A stretch of DNA of 64,000 nucleotides from Sthenelais limicola (lineage: Eukaryota; Annelida; Polychaeta; Phyllodocida; Sigalionidae), in assembly GCA_942159475.1 (NCBI GenBank), contig OW804097.1:35166298-35230297 (forward strand). The letters are read 5' to 3'. The notes under the pieces were generated by a model, which worked only from the letters and a program-made list of their open reading frames with translations, made no database searches and was not told the origin of the DNA. This document shows, in pieces, positions 31,755 through 44,447 of the stretch. The position numbers and the translations under genes are program-made. Each line of letters opens with the position of its first letter. The first letter of the stretch is position 1.

Positions 31755-31870
31755 TGTTGTATATAAGGCCCCGGTTGGGCGGGTAAAATTGTCACTCTAG
31801 CTTGAGCCTTCCTTGGACGGTGACTGTGAACCTGTATGGAGGAATAAACCTTGCCTCAACCAAATTCCTT

Positions 31871-31925
31871 CTCTTGAGGCTTTACCTTCGTTTGAAGGGA
31901 CTCTCTCAACTTTGGGCCTAGACTG
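31871..31925 (-). mobile_element. MITE B terminal fragment
   Basis: Only the last 55 bp (TTCGTTTGAAGGGACTCTCT... GGGCCTAGACTG), about 115 bp after copy 8. Confidence 0.8.
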
Positions 31926-32050
31926 TGAATAAACATTTAGCTCTTACATCAATGTTGCAGTGAAATGATCTTCATGATTCTCTTTATATCCAAGTTGGCC
32001 ATTCTGTCAGTCGTGTATAATAAAGGCCTGGTTGCTTGACCTCAGCATGT

Positions 32051-32285
32051 GGGTCGGATCGTTAAGAAATGTACAATCGGTAGATCTACATATTTAGGAA
32101 ATCCTCCTAAATTAGGTTGAAAATTGGTGAATACTGAATATCTGAGTATATCTTGTATTGCGTCTCTTTTAACATGTCTGTTCTGCTATAAGAAAAACTT
32201 ATTTTGAACCTTATTTTTGTCTTCAATTTGGATTTTTTGAGAGGATTGGGGAAGGTGAATTGTACATTTTCTGACGATCTGACCC
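32051..32285 (+). mobile_element. MITE A copy 19
   Basis: Diverged II/III, 235 bp, target duplication ATGT. Confidence 0.9.
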
Positions 32286-32524
32286 ATGTTAACTGAAATA
32301 CTACGCCTCGTGAAAATGTGAAATATCAGTGCAGTGACCATTTAGTTATAGACATTATGGCATAAATCATGATGATGGATTGGTACCAGTCTTTATGGGT
32401 GTATTAGGCCGTCTTGACTCCTGAACTAGATCTTGGGATTGATTCGTAATGTCTTCCACACTTGTCTCTTCTGAGGTGAAATAAATCAATTCTATGACTT
32501 ATATCTACGCTTCCACTTTCTAAT

Positions 32525-32693
32525 GGGTGAAATCACCAGAAAATGTACAATTCATCTTCATAAATCCTCCCAAATAATCCAAATTTAAGACACAAATCAG
32601 GTTTAAAATTCAGTTCAACACAACCAAACAGATGGTTTGAATCAAGGCAATGTCAAATATCCTCAGATACAGCATTTTCTGAAAGTCTGACCC
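32525..32693 (-). mobile_element. MITE A copy 20 (internally deleted)
   Basis: 169 bp; the segment between CTCAGATAC and the right tip is missing. Variant tip on the TTCACC end. Confidence 0.87.
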
Positions 32694-32763
32694 ATTTACG
32701 TTCGGTTCACGTAGTAATTTGTTGCATGATATTTATGAATACAGTAAGAAAAAAGCTTTAACT

Positions 32764-32977
32764 CACTCTAGGTCCAAACCATCAGATCAGATAAGAAAGG
32801 TATGTCAGTGATTGGACGCCTACTTCGTTAATCGTTTCGGCCACGGACTGGGCGTTTTAATGGGAAAATAATGGCATTTTTGCAGGGTCTTAATGGAATT
32901 ATAATGAGACTTTGCGGTTTGAGGCGAGATACTTTCCCTTCATTTGAAGGGACTCTCTCAACTTTGGGCCTAGACTG
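32764..32977 (-). mobile_element. MITE B copy 9
   Basis: 214 bp, target duplication AACT. Confidence 0.88.
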
Positions 32978-33966
32978 AACTCTGATTAAATGAAACTCAT
33001 ATTTACAAAACCATGTGGTGCATAATGTGTCCGTATGTTGGGAGTATGTGCCTTGAATGAATACAAATTCGAGTTTGACTGGTAGTATAATAAAAATACT
33101 AAAAATGTGGCATGGTTTACTCGGGTGTAGTAAAAACCTATGAGAGTATACTATTACTACTATCTATCAATACCAATTTGGGTTCTCACAATTAGAAACA
33201 TCAGATGGAGTTTATTAGAATGATTTAAGAGCATCCATATGCTGTTCATTTTGAAAAGCGCGTCAAAACTAGGTCCATAGGAAAAGGACGTACAAAGAAA
33301 CTCTACTATGTGTTTAAATGCTATCATTCATTGATATTTTCAGTATAGCAATAAAAACATCTGAAAAAGATTGCTGATTCGAAAAAAAATATCTGAAAAA
33401 GATTGCTGATTCGAACAAAAACATCTGAAAAAGATTGCTGATTCGAACAATGTTAGTTAAACTTCACAGGGTAAGTTTATTGCTTGTTTAATCTAAAATC
33501 ATAATTACATTTAAACTTTAAGAAAATAAATTTAATGCCGGGGTTGCAAGTGACTGTATTTTGTATTTAAAGATTTTTATTCAGCAAAAACATTATGTAG
33601 TTTACATTTTTCTCAGCTGTGCTGAAGCTACTTCTATAATATAACAAAATAAAGGTATCAGAACTCTTATATAAGATTTAGGTTGTGTCGGGTCATGACA
33701 TCTAAGAAAAGATCCCACTGAAGTCAGGATAGTACGAACACATAATACATATATCTATAACTCTGCGGTATATGCCATCTAATTTACAAAAAAAATACGA
33801 GACCTTACAAAGTACAAAACAATACCAGTCTATGCCATTTAATTAGACAAGAAATTCAGATTTAAAAACAATCAAACAATACGTGAATAGACACAAGATA
33901 AAAATCAAAAGAAAACGACACCCTCTGGCGCACATGTGCACGAATGTTGCAGTTGATACTACATAA
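32978..33966. other. AT-rich intronic stretch with a short tandem repeat
   Basis: Three 32-bp units at 33359, 33391 and 33423 (ATCTGAAAAAGATTGCTGAT then TCGAAC...). Otherwise nothing recognised. Confidence 0.6.
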
Positions 33967-34201
33967 GGGTCAGGTCGCCAGAAAATGTACAATCGGCAGC
34001 TCTACACATTTATGAAATTCTGCTAAATTAGGCTAAACAATGATAAATACCAGGTATATCTGAGTATATTTGGCATAACGTTGATTCAAGGGATGCGTTT
34101 GGTTATATTGAATTGTGTTTTTTGAGTAATTTTTGTATTAAATTCGGATTATTTGGGATGCTTTCTGAATGTGAATTGTGCATTTTTTGGAAATTTCACC
34201 C
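33967..34201 (+). mobile_element. MITE A copy 21
   Basis: Subtype II, 235 bp, target duplication ATAA. Confidence 0.9.
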
Positions 34202-34783
34202 ATAAGCGGTGCATGCGACTTCAACAGGTTCGTTCCTGCCTTATTGAGTGCACCACAGTGTCCGAGCAATGAAAATGATGGAAGTGTGAAAAGACGCGCA
34301 AGGTGCGTCAGTTTAGGGTGCGGGCCGGAAAATTCCTCAACTCCCACCAGAGATCATAAACCAAGCTTGGTAGAAAACCTCTGCAATAATATATAAATTG
34401 ATTGATGACAGAACTGGAGGAAAACAGCTGAAAGATATAGATTCAATTATGCCCATTTCGCTTTCCAGCTCATCAAAAACAGGTATGTCGGGCAATATTT
34501 CCTTGAACATGTGTGTCAATGTCGGTTGCATTTCTGCTGGATCCTAGGACGGGATCCCTGATAAGGCTCGGAAGGTGGCACGAAAAAAATATATATGTGT
34601 CTACTGAGGGGGGTCTGGGTGTGTATCTACACACATGTACTGCACCTTGGATCCCTCCCTAGGCTTAAACTTATACCTACAGATACCAGTGGCACCTGCC
34701 ATGTGAGGGTAATGATTGATGAAGACTCAGTCGGGCGCACCCCCACCCCCCCCCCCGCTCCCACTTCTGCCTCACTTTCTATT

Positions 34784-35018
34784 GGGTCAGATTTTCAGAA
34801 AATGTACAATTCTTCTTCACCGATCCTCTCAAATAACCCACATTTAAGACAAAAATTAGTTTCAAAATGCAGTTTGACATAACAGAACTGATACTTTAAA
34901 TCATTGCGATACCAAATATACTCAGATATACCCGGTATTCTTCTTTTTTCAGCCTAATTTAAGAGAATTTCCTAAATGTGTAGGGCTGCTAATTGTACAT
35001 TTTCTGAAAATCTGACCC
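34784..35018 (-). mobile_element. MITE A copy 22
   Basis: Subtype II, 235 bp, target duplication TATT. Confidence 0.92.
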
Positions 35019-35253
35019 TATTGCTCTATGTCCCACTCCTTCATTTTAATGCTTAGGAATTTGGCTCCCTACGCATTATTATTTCATTTTATTTTTGTTG
35101 ATTCAATTTATTATTACCTTAAGGGTCTAACTTAAGGGTTGATGGTAAACAGTTTTTTTCTACTTTTTGTTGTTGTTAAATGGATCCTTATGGTTCAAAG
35201 ACTTTTCATCTTGGGTGCCTTTGAAGATCGTGAACTTACCTTGAACGGTTCGT

Positions 35254-35488
35254 GGGTGAAGTCACCAGAAAATGTACAATTCACTTTCAACAATCCCCTC
35301 AAATAACCCAAATTTCCAAGAAAAATAAAGTTCAAAATACAGTTCAACCTAACCAAACCGATTGCTAGAATCTCTGCAATACCAAATATACTCGAATTTA
35401 CCTAGTATTGACCAAGTTGCAGCCTAATTTAGCAGAATTTACTAAATGTATACAGCTGCCAATTGTACATTTTCTGAAAATCTGACCC
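35254..35488 (-). mobile_element. MITE A copy 23
   Basis: Subtype I, 235 bp, target duplication TCGT, variant tip. Confidence 0.92.
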
Positions 35489-35704
35489 TCGTATTCCACC
35501 CTCTAAATATGTTGACTGTGATTTGTGCACTTCCTTCTCTCCTTTGGAATCTAGGTCGCACTGACCTGATTTATGAGATCCGCATCTCGCTTCGCAGCTG
35601 CTGAGATAGGCTTGGTGGTAAAGATGGAATAAAAAAACCGGTCCTTGTGTGGTGAACTCCTCAAAGGCTAATCAAAAATTGGTATTTTCTCACCATGGAT
35701 ATGA

Positions 35705-35932
35705 GGCTCAGATTTTCAGAAATGTACAATTCGCCTTCACCAATCCTTTTAAATACTAGTAACCCACATTTAAGACAGAAATGAGCTTCAAAATTCATTT
35801 CAACAACGGAACTGATACTTTCAATCAATGCGATACCAAATATTCCCGGTATTCTTGATTTTTCAGTCTAATTTAGCAGAATGTCCTAAATGTGTAGAGC
35901 TGCCAATTGTACATTTTCTGAAAATCTGACCC
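35705..35932 (-). mobile_element. MITE A copy 24
   Basis: Subtype II, 228 bp. Confidence 0.88.
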
Positions 35933-36192
35933 ATTTGCTCACCCTGGATATGATGGGTGTTACTGGGGTTAACTAGGAGGGACTGTGGTTAACGGGAAGT
36001 GCGGAAACCCTGATGGAATAGCTTTGATCGACAAAAAGTTAGAGCTATTACCACACCCTCCTCTGAAAAAAAAACGATATCTCTTAGAAATACTTGTTAG
36101 TTATAGGAAGTCACTAACTGAAGGAAGATGGTTGCACACGGGAAAGGATTGTCCGTGATTTCTCTAAGTATGTCCGCATTGTTTTGTCTGTA

Positions 36193-36385
36193 CAGTCTAT
36201 AGGCCCAAAGTTGAGAAGGTCCCTTCAAACGAAGTATCAAACCACAAAGTGTCATTATAATTCCTATGAGACCGCAAAATGTCATTATATTCTCATTAAA
36301 AGGCTGAGTTCTAGGCAGCGATACCGATTAGCGAAGTAGGCTGACATAACATTCTTATCTGATCTGAGGGTTTGGACCTAGATTG
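36193..36385 (+). mobile_element. MITE B copy 10
   Basis: 193 bp; part of the GGGAAAGCCTCTCG block is lost. Confidence 0.85.
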
Positions 36386-36992
36386 TGAACTTTTTTCTCA
36401 CTTTTTTTTTCTTTTTTTTAAAGAAATATTTATAAACTTTCATTATTTACCTGGTTTTACATACAAAGCTCAGTGCAAATGCTTAACGATGCCAAGTCTG
36501 TTAGCTGTATAGACCTAGGTTAATCCAGATCAGAGATTTATTTCACGATGGGATCCATTTATTCTCTTTGGTTACCGAAATTGGGTGTACCAAATATATT
36601 TGAATATCAACGTGTCTTCATACCAATTGCTTAACGATTACCTAACCTAATTCAGGGCACGTAAATGGTCCGAAAGCTAGTGAATAACATAGCAAACCTA
36701 ACATAAAGGGTTTTATTTCCTATACCTATCGATATACCATCGATAACCAACTTACCTCGATATGCTTAAAGATTAAAGAGGGAAAATGCATTCTGATACT
36801 TAGCTATACTTTGTGGTAATAATTCGCTAATCTCCCGTCAGGGATTGAGTAAGACCTCACATTCAACTCCTGATCTCGAGGATTCATGTCGAGATATAAG
36901 CAGCTAACAGCAGCTGAGGGTTTTTGGTTTAGGGAAAACCATATCGTTTTCATGGACAATAAACGCAAGCATTTATCGCACGCCGTTTATGT
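36386..36992. other. Intronic stretch, nothing recognised
   Basis: Poly(T)-containing AT-rich sequence; no exon or repeat match seen. Confidence 0.5.
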
Positions 36993-37227
36993 GGGTCGGA
37001 TCATCAAAAAATGTACAATTGGCAGTTCTACACATTTAGGAACTTCTGCTACATTAGACTGAAAAATGATGAATACCGGGTATATCTGTCTATATTTGGT
37101 ATCGCATTGATTCAATGTATCTGTTTTGGTTAATTAAACTGCATTTTAAAGCTCATTCCAGTCTTAAATGTGGGTTATTTGAGAGGATTGGTGAAGGCGA
37201 ATTGTACATTTTCTGTAGACCTGACCC
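36993..37227 (+). mobile_element. MITE A copy 25
   Basis: Subtype II, 235 bp, target duplication ATGT. Confidence 0.92.
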
Positions 37228-37853
37228 ATGTGTGAATCCGGGTCTTACTTCTAAAGCTTCTTTAGTTTTTTCCCTTTCCTGCCACGCTTCAGCTTGAAGA
37301 AGTAAATGCAGAGTTATGTAACAAAGCATGGATCCTGGACATTATTGACTGGCTACGATAAACGGCAGACTATGAGAGTTCACACTGGCCTATTGGTATC
37401 GCACACATACCTATTGCGCTCGTTAATCACTCCTTAAAAGATTGAATACTTGAGCCCTAACTATGTCCGATGCATGTAAGCAATACATACCAGTAGTTGC
37501 ATTGTTTCAATGAACATCATGTTGGGCTGTGGCTTTTGACGCCAGTCAGTGCCGATAGACAAGGCAGCTTGTGGTGTCGATAGGAATTGTCAGGTAAAGT
37601 GAAGGTTGCTTGGGTTGAAAGCCTTAGGCTTAATTATGTATCCAATCTTCTTTGATTGCTTCCTTTTCTCAACCTGATGTAATAAAGTTCCGTTACGAAA
37701 ATACGCATTTCCAGCATTCTGCCTTAACCATAGCAAATAGTCGGGCTGGATATTTCACGAACCAAAGCCTCTGGACGTGATGGATTATGTAATCATATAC
37801 GATTGGGTTCATTTGAAAGAAACTCATATAAACACCGCCAGTCTCCTATATGG
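37228..37853. other. Intronic stretch, nothing recognised
   Basis: No repeat family, exon signal or RNA gene seen. Confidence 0.45.
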
Positions 37854-38078
37854 GTCAGATTTTAAGAAAATGTACAATTCAGTTTCACCAATTCTCTGAA
37901 ATAACCCAATTTTCAGACCAAAATAAAGTTCAAAATACAGTTCAACCTAACCAAACAGGTCGCTAGAATCAATGCAATGCCGAATTTACCTAGTATTGTC
38001 CTGACCAAATTGCAGCCTAATTTAGCAGAATTTACTAGACCTGCCTAACAGATTGTACATTTACTGAAAATCTGACCC
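37854..38078 (-). mobile_element. MITE A copy 26
   Basis: Subtype I, 225 bp; flanks ATAT/ACAT. Confidence 0.88.
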
Positions 38079-38250
38079 ACATAAATTGACCCGATCTTTT
38101 TAACCTCAAAATATGTTTAGGGAGACGAAACGCCATTATAAATTATGTATCCCTGCAAGAGATTTAAAATCAATGTCAGTTGACTTTTAAATTCCTGGTT
38201 GCTGGGACATGTGGTTCTCATATTATGTAGCCTGTATGCTATTCTGATAT

Positions 38251-38620
38251 GGGTCAGATTTTCAGAAAATGTACAATTTGCAGCTGTACACATTTATTAA
38301 ATTCTGCTAAATTTGACTGTAAAATAGTCAATACTAGGTATATCTGAGGATATTTGACATTGCTTTGAATTAAACAATCTGTTTGGTTATGTTGAACTGA
38401 ATTTTGAACCTGGTTTGTGTCTTAAATTTGGGTTATTTGAGAGGATTGGTGCTAAATTAGGCTGAAATTTTGTCAATACTTGGAAAATTATATAAGTATA
38501 TTCGGCATTGCATTGATTCTAGCAATCTATTTAGTTAGGTTGAACTTTATTTTCATCGAAATTTGGGTTATTTCAGAGGATTGGTGAAGGTGAACTGTAC
38601 ATTTTCTGAAAATCTGACCC
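38251..38620 (+). mobile_element. MITE A copy 27 (370-bp composite of two subtypes)
   Basis: The left 200 bp are subtype III up to GAGAGGATTGGT; the sequence then jumps back to GCTAAATTAGGCTGAAATT and continues as subtype I to the right tip. The outer flanks are both ATAT, so the composite behaves as one insertion. Confidence 0.85.
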
Positions 38621-38696
38621 ATATCTTTTATGGTGAGTTTCATCTCGTCCTTCAGTTTATTCATGTTCTTTAGCGCCAAACCTTGCACACGTTTTT

Positions 38697-38899
38697 GGTC
38701 AGAAAAAATTAATGCACCAATCCTCTTAAATAACCCCAATTTAAGACAAAAACGAGCTTCCAAATACTGTTAGCAGAACAGATATTTTGAAACAACGCAA
38801 TATGAAATATATCCGGTATTTATTATTTTTCAGCCTAATTTAGCAGGATTTCCTAAATGTGTAGAGCTGCCAATTGTATATTTTCGGACGATCTGACCC
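38697..38899 (-). mobile_element. MITE A copy 28 (left tip damaged)
   Basis: Subtype II; GGTCAG retained, GTACAATT word lost at the left; intact right end. Confidence 0.8.
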
Positions 38900-39574
38900 T
38901 TATACCGTCAATAGGTCAGGGTAAGCCAGACGCCCCAGGAATTACTGAGTTTTACTCTTTAAATTCCAATCATCCTTCGGGGTTCACTAGGGTTCCTTGC
39001 CTCCATGCTGGAACTGGGACTTAATTAGATGTTAATTATTATGGCCAATTAGTGGAGTGGCTTTATTGGGTCTTGATAAGATGACGGTCACGCCCCCAGC
39101 TCCCCGTGGCCAATGGCTGCCGTGAAGCTCGGAGTCCACGAGGCGGTTTTAAAGCCCTATCGCCGTTAAAAACCCCCATAGGTCGCCAAAGTAGTTGGAC
39201 ACTGACTGACGCTAGAGAGACGCCCAGATTAGACGCCCATTGGACAGTTCTGCTTTGGCGGCCAATAGGGGAGTTACATAGCCGCCATTTTAAATCTTGA
39301 TTTGCATGGAATTATGGGACTAATGGTACAGTCTAAAATCTATAGAAAACATACATGTTCAGCATGGAATATTTATTAATGCTCTAATGTCAATATCCAT
39401 GTGTTATACATGTTTCCATGAGACAAGTCCCCATGTTTCCCATAAGCGTCCAGAAACCAAGCGTTTCCATTTGGTATAGACGCCCATGTCAATTCCAATC
39501 GCCAGATTAATGCTTGGAATCACCTCAATATTACTCAACAGAACACCCAATGCCCTGGACCCCAAACACCCTGT
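38900..39574. other. Intronic stretch holding element C copy 3
   Basis: GC-richer block at 39060-39260 without coding phase match, then element C at 39262-39446. Confidence 0.5.
39262..39446. mobile_element. Element C copy 3 (5' half)
   Basis: CCAATAGGGGAGTTACATAG to CCATGTTTCCCAT; right half missing. Confidence 0.7.
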
Positions 39575-39700
39575 TCAGTCAGGTTCTGAAGGCAGTTTTG
39601 GACCCCTAAGTTTTAGGGGTCATTAACACATTTAGCTTTAGTCTAAGCCTTATGGTTAAGCTTATCGCTGGATGTGGAATCGAGGAATGTGGCCGTCTGG
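39575..39700 (+). repeat. Repeat J copy 1
   Basis: TTCAGTCAGGTTCTGAAGGC ... GTGGAATCGAGGAATGTGGC plus CGTCTGG. The inverse copy lies at 45642-45775. A short direct echo (GAAATGTGGCCGTCTGGACC) lies at ~39782-39803. Confidence 0.75.
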
Positions 39701-40043
39701 ACCCGACCGAATAAATTATCTATGAAGTTCCCTGTGTTAGCCCCAGGCGATTTAATTAATCAAATTATCATAAAAGTATAGGAAATGTGGCCGTCTGGAC
39801 CTGACTGTGTTGCTCGCTACGTGGATTCTGGGCTTTATGGAACCATTGGCTGGATCCAACTGGGCGAGGATGTGTGGCCACTACAGGGGGCTAGCTAGCA
39901 CCCCCGCCTGTAACCCGGGAGGTGGAGGAGATGGGACCCCTGCATTCTCTGCATGGTTCTCCTGTAGCCGCCGTGTGATGTATAGAGCTTACTCTGACAC
40001 AACCCTGCAGTACAACCCAAGCCCTCAAACCCTGCCTGCTCCA

Positions 40044-40277
40044 GGGTCAGATTTTCAGAAAATGTACACTAGGCAGCTCTACAAATTTAGTAAGGCTGAA
40101 CAATTAGGCTGAAAAATGATGAATACCAGGTATATCTGAGTATATTTGGTGTCGTGTTGATTTAAAGTATCAGTTCCGTTATGCTAAACTGTATTTTGAA
40201 GCTCATTTCTGTCTTAAGTGGGAGTTATTTGAGACGATTGGTGAAGGCGAATCGTACATTTTCTGAAAATCTGACCC
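40044..40277 (+). mobile_element. MITE A copy 29
   Basis: Subtype II, 234 bp, target duplication TCCA (GC-containing, so informative). Confidence 0.92.
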
Positions 40278-40344
40278 TCCAGCACCCGTCCTGCTATTCC
40301 ACTCGCACCCACCCCTATGTTCCCCATACCTCAAAGTCCTTAAT

Positions 40345-40578
40345 GGGCAGATCTTTAATAAATGTACAATCGGCAGCTCTACCCATTTAGTCAATTCTGC
40401 CAAATTAGACTGGAAAATAGTCAATACTAGATATATCTGAGTATATTTGGTATTGCTTTGATTCAAGCTATCTGTTTGGTTATGTTGGACTGAATTTTTA
40501 ACCTCATTTTTGTCTTAAATTTGGGTTATTTGAGAGGATTGGTGAAGGTAAATTGTACATTTTCTGGCGTTTTCACCC
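40345..40578 (+). mobile_element. MITE A copy 30
   Basis: Subtype III, 234 bp; right tip GGCGTTTTCACCC. Confidence 0.9.
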
Positions 40579-40786
40579 TTTAGCCAAACCCTTGCACGAA
40601 CCTGATATTTTTAGTTATTGCGTCGGTGATTATCCAGCACGCAGCTCCGACGCTGCTGTACTCTCGAAAAATTATGGGGCTACCCGAGCGTTTCCTGTCC
40701 TGGGTGTTTGATGGAGGAAACACACTTATTTTATCTAAAGGTGCGATGCTCGGTGAAAATCCACCAGAATCGGGTAAAGTCGGTTA

Positions 40787-40890
40787 CACTCTAGATCCAA
40801 ACCCTCAGATCAGATAATGGAACATTGCGGTTTGAGGCGAGAGGCTTTCCCTTCATTTGAAGGGGCTCTCTCAACTTTGGGCCTAGACTG
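40787..40890 (-). mobile_element. MITE B copy 11 (104-bp deletion derivative)
   Basis: Both ends kept, middle ~100 bp missing. Target duplication GTTA is intact (40783-40786, 40891-40894). Confidence 0.88.
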
Positions 40891-41509
40891 GTTAAAAAAG
40901 AGGTAAACGATATATGGCAAAGGCTATACACCGACCCACACGAAATAATCAACTAAGTCAGATTATAAAGCAACGAAAGTCATAGTACGTTAAATTTCAG
41001 ATTTATTTATTTTATTTACAGGCCAAGTCATTAAATTACAAATTACATTAAATATGACTAAACAAGTTATATTAAACATAGATAAAGATAAGAAGCGACG
41101 AGGTCAAGATTTCAATAATACAATCTGTTTTATCCTGTGAAATCATGCATGTTATATACTAGGTGATAATCAAATTGAGGAATAAAGCAAAAAGAAAAGC
41201 GGGTATAGCAACAGGTTCTCTATTTACATGTGAAAATCACATTTTTCCAAATGTATTTCCGTGAATAAAACTTCCCCACTCCCACCTCCACCCAAAAAAC
41301 AACCTTTTTACATATCCTTACCTGGGTTTAGTGAGGTTATGCTGCAGGAAATATATCAAATATCACTCACGTGTAGTCATATCAGTTGAGTCTTGATAGA
41401 AACCAAGAACTGGAATTTCTCCATTTGGTGCGGCGCCCGCTACAGATGCAATTAGATTATGCCAATCACCGTGTCACCATCGTGGCATGTGCCTGCCTCA
41501 CACCTATAC

Positions 41510-41734
41510 GGGTCAGATTTTCAGAAAATGCACAATCTACATTTCTACACATCGCTCCAATTCTACTAAATTAGAGTGAAAAATGATAAGTACTGAGTAT
41601 ATTCTGTATTGTATCCATTCAATAAATCTGTATGGTTATATTGAACTGTATTTTGAACCTGATTTTCATCTTAAATTTGGGTTATTAGAGGGGATTGGTG
41701 AAGGCCAATTGTACGTTTTCTGAAGATCTGACCC
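41510..41734 (+). mobile_element. MITE A copy 31
   Basis: Diverged subtype III, 225 bp. Confidence 0.85.
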
Positions 41735-42332
41735 AAAACACTCCAACTTCAATATTTAACCTATAACACGGTTAAACACTCGAGGAGAAGTGTTAGGATA
41801 CCAATGCCATGAATGTTTATTCCCCAATCTAAACCTGCTCGTCTTGATTTGACTGAATAGGGACGGACGTTTCCTTTAGTTACAACATCTCTGCGCAATG
41901 TTTGTTCCTAAGGGGCACTTCTTATCTGGGCGCACTTTAGATTTGTCAAATACTTCCGTCCGAATTTTACATTTAATCCCCCCGTGGTTGGTTAATAAGG
42001 CCAGCCATTTATCATAACACCTTCTAGGTTTGCTAGACCATCAGCCAATGCACTCAAATTAGACTTTTCGTTCCTATGTTGGGGGTGCTACAGAATTTTT
42101 AATATTTTGGTAGACAATAACCTTAATTAATAACTCAGGATTAAAAGTTCTCCAGTCCTGCAGTTTTTGAGTAAAGTGGATTTTAAAAAATTAAATATAA
42201 AAAATTAAAAATAAATGTGTAGTTCAATATGAGGGGTTTAGTGGTCTGTCAAAAATATATTTTAGTACACAATGCCATAGATAATACAAGAAAAAAACCT
42301 GTTTTCCTGCTTTTGTGAGCTTTTTTTTGTAC
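41735..42332. other. Intronic stretch, nothing recognised
   Basis: AT-rich, no repeat family seen. Confidence 0.45.
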
Positions 42333-42546
42333 CAGTACTGGCCAAAACCCTCAGATCAGATACGAATGTGAGGTCAGTGATTGGACGCCTACTTCGCTAA
42401 TCGATTTCCTGGCCAGGGACTAGGCGTTCTCATGGGATTATAATGACATTTTGCGGTCTTAATGGAATCATAATGACACTTTGCGTTTTGAGGCGAGAGG
42501 CTTTCCCTCCGTTTGAAGGCACTCTGTCATCTTTGGGCCTAGACTG
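42333..42546 (-). mobile_element. MITE B copy 12
   Basis: 214 bp; left tip altered (CAGTACTGGCC). Confidence 0.85.
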
Positions 42547-42860
42547 GCTTCATGTTTCCCTTTGTTAGCCAGCTCCCATACCACTTATAAATTTTATTTT
42601 TTTGCAAAATATTATTCAGGTATGGTCATTGTTACATCAGTAAGATATTTACAATTTCATCTCACAACCACGGCTCACCTTGCGGTGGGCTACTTAAGTT
42701 CACCCGTCTCCGCTTAAAAGTTATTTGCTATGGCTTCATTTTTTTTCTCCAAATCTGGTTCCCAAGAGGTTGAGACCGGGGGGCACCGTTGGATGCGTAT
42801 GGCCTGATCTGTGACAAGCTGCTGGCTGCATATGGCCTTACGCTAGCGCCATCCCCCAAT

Positions 42861-43072
42861 AGGGAGGTTCAGCAAGGAAACGTAAACGTATCGGTATCTC
42901 TGATATACAAACATAATGTTAAAATGAAAAAAGAGGTTCAGCAAAACATGGCGGGGGAAAACGTAACGTTAAATATCAAGCAAAATGTTTCATCTCACAA
43001 TGTATTTTTTATGCATGAAATTGCGACGTAACGATTACGTAATTGAGATAGGTTTGCTTGCGGAACCTCTCT
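42861..43072. mobile_element. Element P: ~212-bp inverted-end element
   Basis: Ends AGGGAGGTTCAGCAAG and CTTGCGGAACCTCTCT, flanked by AAT on both sides (possible target duplication). Subterminal parts (GGTATCTC / GAGATAGG) also pair. Single copy in the window. Confidence 0.5.
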
Positions 43073-43324
43073 AATGTTTACTGTGAAAATTTTATGTCTT
43101 TATCATTACCTCTTGGTGCAGCAATGGGTCAGAAGTCGCGGGGTAGAGTTGGTCGCTTCAAAGGACTCGACTCAGTACCCAAGAGGATCCATTTATTTTT
43201 TTTTAGGTTTGATTTATTGATTTTGTCCCTTTCCGCTTATCCTCCCCAGTAGGTCTAACTTACGCGGAAAGGACGCGAGATAAAACCTTTTTTGAATGTT
43301 GTGAAGCACGTAATGTGAAGAGAT

Positions 43325-43563
43325 GGGTCAGATTTTCAGAAAATGTACAATCGGCAGATCTACACATTTAGTCAATTCTGCTAAATTAGACTGTAAAACT
43401 CTCAATATTAGGTATATCTGAGGATATTTTACATTGTCTTGATTCAAACAATATGTTTAGTTATGTTGAACTGAATTTTGCATCCGATTTTTGTCTTAAT
43501 TAAATTTGGGTTATTTGAGAGTATTGGTGAAGATGAATTGTACATTTTCTGGCGATTTCACCC
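43325..43563 (+). mobile_element. MITE A copy 32
   Basis: Subtype III, 239 bp, target duplication AGAT, right tip variant. Confidence 0.92.
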
Positions 43564-43822
43564 AGATGCAATGATGTAAGTTACTATATACATAAAATCT
43601 CTTTTAAATACAACCTTCTGGTAAATAACTATTCTTTGACGTCCCAATAGATGGCCATTTGTTTATGGTTGCTTTCCAGTAACTTTGTGTGTTGGGTTTT
43701 AGTTCACCCCACCCCCAAGTTGGCCCAAGTGATCCGAACTTAAGTTGGCAGTGCAGTGCCCATATATATGCACTACATGTATATGGTATATAAATCAACC
43801 TCGGGGAAAAGCAAACTCACCT

Positions 43823-44061
43823 GGGTCCGACTTTCAGAAAATGTACAATTGGCAGCTGTACACATTTCGTAAATTCTGCTAAATTAGGCTGCAATTTGAT
43901 CATGCAATACTCGTTAAATTCGAGTATATTTGGCATTGCATTGATTCTAGCAATCTGTTTAGTTAGGTTGAACTGTATTTTGAACTTTATTTTCATCTGA
44001 AATTTGAGTTCTTTGAGAAGATTGGCGAAGTTGAATTATACATTTTCTGAAAATCTGACCC
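43823..44061 (+). mobile_element. MITE A copy 33
   Basis: Subtype I, 239 bp, target duplication ACCT. Confidence 0.92.
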
Positions 44062-44447
44062 ACCTATAAGCATTCACTTTGATCCCTATAGTGTGAAACC
44101 CCAATATCCCCCACTCCACCACCCCACCACCCCACCGCTCCACCACCCCAGATAAGGGTATATATAATAATATGTGAATGAAAGCCAAAGCTTGTAAAAA
44201 TGTCAAATCTTATCTTTAAAAAAATCAAAAAAAAAATCTTATGTATTGACCAATGCTGAGGAGCCAGGAAATGGACTGATTTGCATCATCAGTTACTTTT
44301 ATTATAAATTAAACAAATGAATAAAAACAAACAAACAAGTTACTCTTATGATCATTATAAAAATAAGCCCTAATGAAGGGCTGGAGACGCGCGAAACATT
44401 GGACCAATCAGTGACGGGATAAAACCAAAATCCAAAAACCAAAAGTT

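Noticed and set aside
39060..39260. GC-richer block considered as an extra exon of the SR-rich gene
   Set aside because: No phase-2 acceptor/donor pair with an RS- or Lys-rich frame was found.
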